From assembly GCA_025058005.1 (NCBI GenBank), contig JANXDN010000029.1:1-5259 (forward strand): a stretch of DNA of 5,259 nt, read 5' to 3'. The notes under the pieces are model-generated. The model was not told the DNA's origin, ran no database searches, and saw only the letters and a list, made by a program, of their open reading frames with translations. Positions within the stretch are counted from its first letter, which is position 1, and every line of letters starts with the position of its first letter. Both the position numbers and the translations under genes were made by a program. Origin of the DNA: Candidatus Aenigmatarchaeota archaeon (GTDB taxonomy: Archaea; Aenigmatarchaeota; Aenigmatarchaeia; CG10238-14). Below are positions 1 to 4,440 of this stretch, one piece after another.

Positions 1-63
1 GGTGTTTGCACTCACTGTGGAAAAGAAGCAAAACATGTAGCATATTTTGCAAAATCTTACTGA
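1..63 (+). CDS. proS: Proline--tRNA ligase, C-terminal end (partial)
   Basis: Frame 1 is open from the window edge to a TGA at 61-63 and encodes only the last 20 residues of a protein. They contain a C-x2-C pair (Cys3, Cys6 of the fragment, followed by Gly-Lys) and end in Ala-Lys-Ser-Tyr. A zinc-type CxxCG near the C-terminus followed by a short stretch ending in an invariant Tyr is the hallmark of the archaeal/eukaryal type of prolyl-tRNA synthetase, where the terminal tyrosine reaches toward the active site. The catalytic and anticodon-binding domains lie outside the window. The assignment rests on this short tail alone, so another zinc-ribbon protein is possible. The gene ends 66 bp before the pilus platform genes and is probably a separate transcription unit. 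Confidence 0.65.
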   Translation, partial: GVCTHCGKEAKHVAYFAKSY

Positions 64-94
64 ATAAGAAAAATGTGTTTGGTAAAATTCGTAG

Positions 95-106
95 AAAATA
101 TTTTAC
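95..106 (+). promoter_or_regulatory. Putative TATA box for the platform gene pair
   Basis: An AT tract with a perfect 10-bp palindrome (AAAATATTTT, 95-104) lies about 28 nt upstream of the ATG at 130. That is close to the spacing expected for an archaeal TATA box serving a leaderless or nearly leaderless transcript. There is no Shine-Dalgarno sequence before the ATG. The whole spacer is AT-rich, so the match is weak taken alone. It is supported by the same spacing at other genes in the window. Confidence 0.35.
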
Positions 107-129
107 TTCAAAAAAAGAAATAAAATTTA

Positions 130-1005
130 ATGACAAAATTTTATGGAAAATTGGCATTATCTTTAACTAGCTGGATTGTAGATAGTTTATCAGAAATTTT
201 CAAACCAATAAACAAAGAGTTGCCGAAAGCTGGTATAAAAACGCCTAAGCGAGTTTACAATTGTATAATAGTCCTTAATAGCTTTATAGCTTACATCATT
301 TGCCTTATAGGTGTTATAGTTTTTCACTTCATGTTTAAAATCAATCCTTATTCTTTTTTAGTGTATTTGATTTTTTTACCATTAATAGCAGCCCTTTTCG
401 TCTTTCTCATCGGATATTTTTATCCGATAAATATTGCATCTTCAAGGAGAGCGAAAATAGAGACTAATCTACCGTTTGTAGTTGCTCATATGGGTGCGAT
501 TGCCTCTTCTGGCATTCCACCTTCTGCTATTTTCAAACTTCTATCAAAATTCAAAGAATATGATGTGTTGGCAGAAGAAATGGAAAAAATAGTTGTAAAC
601 ATAGAGGTTTTTGGCTTAGATCCTGTCTCAGCAATGAAAGAAGTTGCCAAAAGAACGCCATCTGAGAAATTTAAACAAATATTGTTAGGGTTAGCAAGCA
701 CTATAGAAAGCGGAGGAAGCGTAAAGACATATCTCAAAAACATGAGTGAGCAAACCTTGTTTCATTGGAGGATGAGAAGGGAAAGATATATTCAGCAACT
801 TTCTACTTCAGCAGAATTTTACACAGGTATTTTAATAGCAGCGCCACTTTTTTTAATAAGCTTGTTTTCAATTATGAATATGATAGAGCCAAACTTGGGT
901 GGAATAGGAATATTACAGCTAATGAAGTTAAGCATCTATGTGCTTATTCCTATACTTAATATAATGTTTTTGATATTTTTGTCTACTACACAGGTGGAAA
1001 TATGA
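130..1005 (+). CDS. Type II secretion/type IV pilus platform protein, T2SF domain (TadB/TadC-like)
   Basis: A 291-residue integral membrane protein of the archaeal T2SF (FlaJ/TadC-like) type, predicted to form half of the membrane platform on which an ATPase drives pilin assembly. Hydrophobic segments lie at about residues 43-69, 75-98, 230-251 and 267-285. The cytoplasmic T2SF domain lies between the second and third, at about 113-229. It begins with a Leu-Pro-Phe stretch and the 'ASSGIPP' turn (125-131) and has the 'ESGGS' turn (193-197) typical of the family, followed by a basic segment (213-219). Length and topology match single-domain Tad-type proteins, not the longer double-domain PilC/FlaJ type. 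The ATG at 130 is the first in frame and has no SD. Its stop overlaps the start of the next gene by 4 nt (ATGA), so the two are co-translated and probably form a heteromeric platform. No assembly ATPase is adjacent within the window. Family assignment is firm; the specific filament system is not known. Confidence 0.85.
   Translation: MTKFYGKLALSLTSWIVDSLSEIFKPINKELPKAGIKTPKRVYNCIIVLNSFIAYIICLIGVIVFHFMFKINPYSFLVYLIFLPLIAALFVFLIGYFYPINIASSRRAKIETNLPFVVAHMGAIASSGIPPSAIFKLLSKFKEYDVLAEEMEKIVVNIEVFGLDPVSAMKEVAKRTPSEKFKQILLGLASTIESGGSVKTYLKNMSEQTLFHWRMRRERYIQQLSTSAEFYTGILIAAPLFLISLFSIMNMIEPNLGGIGILQLMKLSIYVLIPILNIMFLIFLSTTQVEI
992..997 (+). promoter_or_regulatory. Shine-Dalgarno site for the second platform gene
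   Basis: AGGTGG lies 4 nt before the ATG at 1002, inside the last codons of the upstream gene. With the ATGA stop/start overlap it fixes the start of the second platform gene and indicates translational coupling. It is one of only two convincing start-proximal SD sites in the window, which fits an internal operon gene that cannot be leaderless. Confidence 0.6.
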
Positions 1006-1829
1006 ATAGGATCCTAATAATATTGACGGCAGCTAGCATTTCGATCTCTATATTGCTTGTGATCATGTCATATTTTGTTTTTAGAGAATATACTCAAATT
1101 TTTTCCACAATTTTGATAGTTGCTGTAGTAGTTGCTGCTGCACCAATAATAATTTTCAAGTATGCTGAGAGTGTAAAAATAAAATCATTAGAAGATCAGT
1201 TTCCACAATTCATGAACGATATAGTAGAAGCTGTAAGGTCCGGTATGAGTTTGCCGCAAGATATTAATTTGGTTTCAAAAAACGATTACGGCAACTTGAC
1301 ATATTATGTGAGAAAATTAAATGCTCAACTTGAATGGGGCATTCCTTTCACGAAAGCTTTTTCTCGGTTTGCAAAATCCACGAAATCAAAGGTGATAGCA
1401 AGAATCGCAGCAACTATAATAGAAAGTCATGAATACGGAGGAGATTTAACAGATGTTTTCGAGACTATAAGTAACACAACAGTTGAAATAGAGAGGTTGA
1501 GAGAAGAAAGAAAGTTGTTTTTAAACTCTCAAATAGTATCGGGTTATATTATATTTTTTGTGTTTTTGGCAGTAATGATAGGGTTGCAAAAATATCTTGT
1601 CCCAACATTAACAGAGATTTCTGTTAGGCAACTTGTTGCAGCAGAAAAGATAGAAAACAAAAAGCTTGAAATGGAATACAAATCTATTTTCAGAAACTTG
1701 ATAATCATTCAAGGTTTATTCGCTGGTTTAACCATAGGAAAGATGAGTGAAGGTGAACTAATAAATGGGGTAAAGCATAGTTTATTCATGATGGTTTTTG
1801 GTATAATAATATTTGGTTTACTCACGTGA
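1002..1829 (+). CDS. Type II secretion/type IV pilus platform protein, T2SF domain (second of pair)
   Basis: A 275-residue membrane protein with the same architecture as its upstream partner: two N-terminal membrane segments (about 5-26 and 32-54), a cytoplasmic T2SF domain (about 62-175), then hydrophobic segments at about 177-197, 230-246 and 258-274. The domain opens with 'DQFPQFMNDIVEAVRSGMSL' (65-84), the conserved helix-turn of T2SF proteins. It contains 'ESHEYGGDL' (141-149), the counterpart of the Glu-Ser-Gly-Gly turn in the partner. The two proteins are therefore divergent paralogues, as in TadB/TadC pairs and paired archaeal platform genes. The start at 1002 is set by the ATGA overlap and the SD at 992-997. 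The gene ends head-on against the pilin operon, sharing 8 bp with the last pilin. Inference: together with the partner it anchors the filament whose subunits are encoded convergently. Confidence 0.85.
   Translation: MNRILIILTAASISISILLVIMSYFVFREYTQIFSTILIVAVVVAAAPIIIFKYAESVKIKSLEDQFPQFMNDIVEAVRSGMSLPQDINLVSKNDYGNLTYYVRKLNAQLEWGIPFTKAFSRFAKSTKSKVIARIAATIIESHEYGGDLTDVFETISNTTVEIERLREERKLFLNSQIVSGYIIFFVFLAVMIGLQKYLVPTLTEISVRQLVAAEKIENKKLEMEYKSIFRNLIIIQGLFAGLTIGKMSEGELINGVKHSLFMMVFGIIIFGLLT
1822..1829. other. Palindromic overlap of two convergent stop codons
   Basis: The last 8 bp of the second platform gene (+) and of pilin A (-) are the same bases, TCACGTGA, a perfect palindrome. Each strand reads ...CACG-TGA-type ends, so both genes use TGA inside one dyad. 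No spacer and no T-rich terminator separates the two converging operons, so their transcripts must overlap at their 3' ends or be stopped within the opposing gene. Confidence 0.8.
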
Positions 1830-2259
1830 TTATTGCTACTTCGTTTGAGCTTACCTGGCTATGAACATTAGAGCAGTTTGTCCTTACTCTTATGAATTCG
1901 TATTCTCTTGTTGACAAATTATAAATAAAACTTTTCTGCTCACCAGGAAGCAAAGTCATGTTTGCATCTAACAAAATTCTTGTAGCATTTAACAAAAATA
2001 TTTCTATGTCTACATCACCTAAAGCAACAATATCAGTGTTTCTCACATAACCTTTTATGTTGCCGCTTGTTTGATTGTATTGGACGTTTTCTACTGAAAT
2101 ACCTGCATTACTACACACAATCTTAGTAGCGCTTTGCTCCTCGACGGACTTCATAGTTGCTTTTATAAAGGTATTATACCAAACAGAAAATATCCCTGCA
2201 ACAGCCAAGGTAGAAGCTATGATTAATATAACGCTAAGAAAAGTTGAAATTCCTTTCAT
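1822..2259 (-). CDS. Archaeal type IV pilin (class III signal peptide), pilin A
   Basis: A 145-residue prepilin-like protein. It starts Met-Lys-Gly followed by a hydrophobic helix (about residues 4-28, 'ISTFLSVILIIASTLAVAG'), the short class III signal peptide processed by FlaK/PibD/EppA-type peptidases, with probable cleavage after Gly3. The helix would form the filament core after assembly. The C-terminal domain (about 45-130) is beta-rich with Cys49 and Cys129, which align with cysteines of the neighbouring pilin and probably form a disulfide. Asn-x-Ser/Thr sequons (for example 61-63, 91-93, 100-102, 114-116) could be N-glycosylated. The chosen ATG (2259) gives the canonical Met-Lys-Gly leader. 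A GTG two codons upstream (2265) would overlap the previous stop as GTGA and is an alternative. It is the downstream gene of a two-gene operon. Subunit class is confident; major versus minor pilin role is unknown. Confidence 0.8.
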   Translation of the reverse strand: MKGISTFLSVILIIASTLAVAGIFSVWYNTFIKATMKSVEEQSATKIVCSNAGISVENVQYNQTSGNIKGYVRNTDIVALGDVDIEIFLLNATRILLDANMTLLPGEQKSFIYNLSTREYEFIRVRTNCSNVHSQVSSNEVAIIT

Positions 2260-2261
2260 AA

Positions 2262-2690
2262 TCACTCACTCGAGCAGCTAAAATCTTTATAAACAGTGGG
2301 GCAAGTTGTTCTTAATTGAAAAGAGAGAAATCCTGGATCTATATCCCCTTGCTTAAAAGGTATTAATTGGTTGGCTGGCAATTTTAAAGAAAGTTTAAAT
2401 TGTCTCAAATTGTTGTCAGGATAAAACACATATAAAGAGTCTAAATTAATGTCTTGAGTGCCTTGATTTTCTAATATAAAGCTTATCTCCCTAGTTTGCG
2501 AATTATATTTGCATTGTGTAAATAAAGAAAATCTTGCATTCAAGCAACTTATATCTGTGGTTACATTCTCTGTTTCTGTAACTTTTTTTTCTACAAAAGT
2601 TCCAGCCCAAAAAGACAATATACCGGCAATAGCCATCGTAGTTGCTATTAGTATGACAGAAGCCACTATAGGGCTAAGAGCTTTGCTCAT
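2262..2690 (-). CDS. Archaeal type IV pilin (class III signal peptide), pilin B
   Basis: A 142-residue prepilin-like protein with the N-terminus typical of archaeal PilA-type pilins: Met-Ser-Lys-Ala followed by 'LSPIVASVILIATTMAIAG' (5-23), matching the Ser-Pro-x-hydrophobic pattern of the archaeal type IV pilin N-terminal domain. Likely cleavage is after Ala4. The C-terminal beta-rich domain carries Cys49, Cys60, Cys130 and Cys139. Cys49 and Cys130, together with nearby 'NA', 'YN' and 'RTxC' positions, line up with the downstream pilin, so the two are tandem paralogues. Here an extra Cys60/Cys139 pair could add a second disulfide. It is the first gene of the minus-strand operon. Its stop lies 2 nt before the ATG of pilin A. 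No SD precedes the ATG, and a TATA-like box about 26 nt upstream suggests a leaderless mRNA. Confidence 0.85.
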   Translation of the reverse strand: MSKALSPIVASVILIATTMAIAGILSFWAGTFVEKKVTETENVTTDISCLNARFSLFTQCKYNSQTREISFILENQGTQDINLDSLYVFYPDNNLRQFKLSLKLPANQLIPFKQGDIDPGFLSFQLRTTCPTVYKDFSCSSE

Positions 2691-2711
2691 GAAAAAATAT
2701 CTAACTTTTTC

Positions 2712-2721
2712 AAATAATAAA
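2712..2721 (-). promoter_or_regulatory. Putative TATA box of the pilin operon
   Basis: Read on the minus strand this is TTTATTATTT, centred about 26 nt upstream of the pilin B start codon (2690). With the usual archaeal TATA-to-start distance, transcription would begin at or next to the ATG, which has no SD. A second, better TATA-like sequence (2738-2745) lies farther upstream and would instead give a leader of about 25 nt. Confidence 0.4.
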
Positions 2722-2737
2722 GTTTGCTCATAGACTA

Positions 2738-2745
2738 TTATAAAA
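2738..2745 (+). promoter_or_regulatory. Putative TATA box for the small TM protein (possibly bidirectional)
   Basis: TTATAAAA is centred about 25-26 nt upstream of the ATG at 2767, as expected for a leaderless archaeal transcript. No SD precedes that ATG. The complement, TTTTATAA, is also a good TATA box facing the pilin operon, so this element could serve both divergent units in the 76-bp spacer (2691-2766). Confidence 0.45.
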
Positions 2746-2766
2746 GGTAAAATCTAATTTTAAATT

Positions 2767-3210
2767 ATGAAAGCAACAATTTTATCTTATTCGATTATAA
2801 CTGCGTTGGCATTTATATTTTTGGTTTCAATTGCACTAATTTCATACAGCTATCTTTCTACCTTTGAAGAAAGTTTCAGAGATGCAACAGCAAACCTACT
2901 AGCATATCATCTAATTTCAGAAATTTCGCAAATTTATCAAAAAGGTTCTAATATTTCAAACAATAAAATAATCTTGGAAAAAAGAATTGTTTTGCCGGAA
3001 AAGCTATATTCGAATGACTACAGAATAGGATTCGTTGCAAATGACGGCTGGTATAAACTAGTGATATCGCTTGACGGAATAGAAAAAAACTTTGACTTGC
3101 CTAGAATGCAAATAAACCTTGGGGGTGAAGCTAAAGGAGGTGAGATAATGTTAGTTTACAATAGAAGCGTTATAAATGGAGAAATCAAAAATTCCATAAT
3201 TATAAAATGA
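2767..3210 (+). CDS. Small single-TM protein, pilin-like, unknown function
   Basis: I do not recognise a named family. The 147-residue product has a short N-terminus (Met-Lys-Ala-Thr) and one long hydrophobic segment (about 4-30) with a 'SYSIITALAFIFLVSIALIS' core. A probable helix follows (about 32-58), then a polar, beta-rich C-terminal region with no cysteine. This shape (N-terminal membrane helix continuing into an amphipathic helix, small outer domain) resembles minor pilins, pseudopilins or FlaF/FlaG-like archaellum proteins. The leader, however, lacks a clear Lys-Gly or Lys-Ala processing site followed by a pilin-type Ser-Pro, so cleavage is uncertain. It is transcribed divergently from the pilins across a 76-bp spacer. 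That placement suggests a role in the same filament locus, which is inference. A gene-internal GGAGGTGA precedes Met128 in frame. Confidence 0.65.
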   Translation: MKATILSYSIITALAFIFLVSIALISYSYLSTFEESFRDATANLLAYHLISEISQIYQKGSNISNNKIILEKRIVLPEKLYSNDYRIGFVANDGWYKLVISLDGIEKNFDLPRMQINLGGEAKGGEIMLVYNRSVINGEIKNSIIIK

Positions 3211-3245
3211 AATTTCCCGAAGCATTTTTAATAAAAACTCAATTT

Positions 3246-3253
3246 ATTTATAC
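3246..3253 (+). promoter_or_regulatory. TATA box of the tRNA gene
   Basis: ATTTATAC is centred about 29 nt upstream of the first base of the mature tRNA. This places the predicted transcription start around 3275-3277, a few bases before the tRNA 5' end. That is the normal arrangement for an archaeal tRNA with a very short leader. Confidence 0.55.
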
Positions 3254-3278
3254 TGGATAAAATTATTTGAATTTTAGT

Positions 3279-3361
3279 GCCTCAGTAGCTCAGTTGGTAG
3301 AGCAATCGCCTCGTAAAGGAGGGAGAGCGATGGGTCGCGGGTTCGAGTCCCGCCTGAGGCT
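3279..3361 (+). tRNA. tRNA-Thr (anticodon CGU) with a probable 10-nt intron
   Basis: All four arms are visible. Acceptor GCCTCAG (3279-3285) pairs with CTGAGGC (3354-3360). D stem GCTC (3288-3291) pairs with GAGC (3300-3303) around an AGTTGGTA loop. Anticodon stem ATCGC (3305-3309) pairs with GCGAT (3327-3331). The variable region is 5 nt (3332-3336). T stem GCGGG pairs with CCCGC (3337-3341/3349-3353) around TTCGAGT. The discriminator is T3361 and CCA is not encoded. The anticodon loop region spans 17 nt instead of 7. Removing 10 nt leaves CTCGTAA, with U33, anticodon CGU (3312-3314) and A37. The first pairs G1-C72 and C2-G71 plus U73 agree with threonine identity in archaea. It reads codon ACG. 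The gene is one base short of no conserved position, so it should be functional if spliced. Confidence 0.93.
3316..3325 (+). other. Probable tRNA intron at position 37/38 (10 nt)
   Basis: This purine-only insert lies between A37 (3315) and A38 (3326). The boundary can slide by one base because both flanks are A, and either choice gives the same mature loop. In the canonical bulge-helix-bulge arrangement, C32-U33-C34 would pair with G3321-G3323 (one G-U) and G35 would face A3320. That gives a 3-nt 3' bulge but leaves no room for an outer helix. The motif is therefore a reduced one. The exact cut sites are inferred. Confidence 0.6.
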
Positions 3362-3383
3362 AAGTTTAATAATTTGTGACTAC

Positions 3384-3393
3384 ATATATTATA
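3384..3393 (+). promoter_or_regulatory. Putative TATA box of the radical-SAM-like gene
   Basis: ATATATTATA is centred about 34 nt before the ATG at 3423, predicting a transcript start near 3414 and a leader of only about 8 nt. A CACGTG hexamer (3395-3400) follows directly. The gene could also be partly read through from the tRNA promoter, since only short T runs follow the tRNA. Confidence 0.4.
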
Positions 3394-3411
3394 GCACGTG
3401 TAATATTTTCT

Positions 3412-3416
3412 GGTGA
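3412..3416 (+). promoter_or_regulatory. Shine-Dalgarno site of the radical-SAM-like gene
   Basis: GGTGA, a standard archaeal SD core, ends 6 nt before the ATG at 3423 and supports that start. It contrasts with the apparently leaderless genes on either side. Confidence 0.55.
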
Positions 3417-3422
3417 ATTTCT

Positions 3423-4409
3423 ATGGAGGAAACTTTGTTTTGGTCAAAAGAAGGTAAAAAAATAAGATGCAACATATGCTCTTTTAGCTGTTTAATGGAC
3501 GTTGGTGAATTTGGCAGATGTAAGATGAGATATAATGAAAAAAATGTATTAAAAGTGAAAAATTATGGTAAAATAAAGAATGTGCAAAAAGTTTCTATTG
3601 AAACATTACCTTTGTATCATTTTCTTCCTGGATATGATGTTCTGCTTTTATCCACAATAGGAAATAATATAGAATGGAAAATAGCCTTAGACGAAAAAAT
3701 TAAAGGTAGCAAGATCAAATCTGAGGATATTATAAAAGAGGTTAATTCAAAGAAAATCAAAATAATAGCTTTTAATGATGGGGAACCGTTAATCTCATTT
3801 GAAACAGTTTTTAAAATAGCAAGGCTTGCAAAGAGATATAACATAAGAACTATATTGAGCACTAATGGGTTTATTAGCTCTGAGACGATAAAAAAGATTG
3901 GAAAATATTTGGATGCTGCGATAGTTAAAATTTTGGCTTCAGCCGACAAAAAGTTTTATCAAAAGTATTTAAATGTGGATGAAACTCAACCTATATTTGA
4001 CACTTTGAAAAATTTTAAAAAACACAGAGTATTTGTCGAAGTAGTTAACACCATAATACCTGAAATAGGTGAAGATGAAACAAGTCATGTTTATTTAGTA
4101 GACTGGTTAATAAACAATCTAGACTCTAGTGTGCCTTATCATTTAATGAAATTTGAACCATTTGGTAAGTTTGAAAAGATACCGGAAACTCCGCCAGAGT
4201 TATTTGAAAAGTTTGTTTTTGAGGCAGAAAAAAGTGGGTTAAGGTTTGTTTATGTGCATGACCCCTATGTAGCTGGTTATAGCACGACTTATTGCTATAA
4301 TTGTAGGTTTCCTTTAATAGAAAGATTGGGCGGAGCAATTATAGAAAACAGATTAGATGGTGATAGATGTCCTAGCTGTGGCTTTAAAATAAACATTATA
4401 GTAGAATAA
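3423..4409 (+). CDS. AmmeMemoRadiSam-type radical SAM homologue lacking the cluster cysteines (probable pseudoenzyme)
   Basis: This 328-residue protein matches, over its full length, the radical SAM protein of the AmmeMemoRadiSam group (COG1180-like, PflA-related). The N-terminus has the family's cysteine cluster C16-x2-C19-x3-C23 and C33. Then comes 'PLYHFLPG' (63-70), the counterpart of the family's PLFHFLPG. The catalytic CX3CX2C motif should follow immediately, but the three positions are Asn81, Trp85 and Ala88, so no [4Fe-4S]-SAM cluster can be bound in the usual way. The barrel continues normally: 'GEP' (120-122) at the SAM-binding turn, 'STNG' (146-149), 'YLDAAIVKI' (162-170). The C-terminal zinc-ribbon-like cysteines C291/C294 and C316/C319 are kept. 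The reading frame is intact, which argues against recent decay. Family members act with Memo and AMMECR1 proteins of unclear chemistry; neither partner is in the window. Likely role: a structural or regulatory, metal-binding homologue. This is inference. Confidence 0.8.
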   Translation: MEETLFWSKEGKKIRCNICSFSCLMDVGEFGRCKMRYNEKNVLKVKNYGKIKNVQKVSIETLPLYHFLPGYDVLLLSTIGNNIEWKIALDEKIKGSKIKSEDIIKEVNSKKIKIIAFNDGEPLISFETVFKIARLAKRYNIRTILSTNGFISSETIKKIGKYLDAAIVKILASADKKFYQKYLNVDETQPIFDTLKNFKKHRVFVEVVNTIIPEIGEDETSHVYLVDWLINNLDSSVPYHLMKFEPFGKFEKIPETPPELFEKFVFEAEKSGLRFVYVHDPYVAGYSTTYCYNCRFPLIERLGGAIIENRLDGDRCPSCGFKINIIVE

Positions 4410-4411
4410 AA

Positions 4412-4420
4412 TTTTATGTA
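4412..4420 (+). promoter_or_regulatory. Putative TATA box of the membrane regulator gene
   Basis: TTTTATGTA is centred about 25 nt upstream of the ATG at 4441, just after the preceding stop codon (4407-4409). There is no SD before the ATG. The spacing predicts a leaderless transcript separate from the radical-SAM-like gene. Confidence 0.4.
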
Positions 4421-4440
4421 TCTAAAATAAAACTATTTTT

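Noticed and set aside
486..959. Open frames inside the first platform gene on the opposite strand (486-743) and in another plus frame (765-959)
   Set aside because: Both are fully contained in a well-supported T2SF gene. They lack family-like sequence, promoter spacing or SD.
2257..2265. GTG at 2265 as the start of pilin A
   Set aside because: It would give Met-Ile-Met-Lys-Gly and a GTGA overlap with the upstream stop, so it is possible. The ATG at 2259 gives the usual short Met-Lys-Gly leader and more room for a weak GAGTGA ribosome site, so it was preferred.
2075..2733. Plus-strand open frames 2075-2281 and 2509-2733
   Set aside because: They are antisense to the pilin N-terminal regions. 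Their hydrophobic look mirrors the pilin helix codons, and the pilins are clearly the real genes.
3221..3240. T5 run after the small TM gene as a transcription terminator
   Set aside because: A single T5 (3226-3230) in such AT-rich DNA is not distinctive, and there is no stem before it. It may contribute to termination but cannot be called.
3305..3331. Reading the tRNA as serine (anticodon CGA) by moving the intron boundaries
   Set aside because: Other splits of the 17-nt loop can give CGA. However, there is no long variable arm as tRNA-Ser requires, and the G1-C72, C2-G71 and U73 set fits threonine.
3617..4338. Minus-strand open frames 3617-3949 and 4126-4338
   Set aside because: They lie within the radical-SAM-like gene, whose frame shows conserved motifs throughout. 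Nothing supports the antisense frames.
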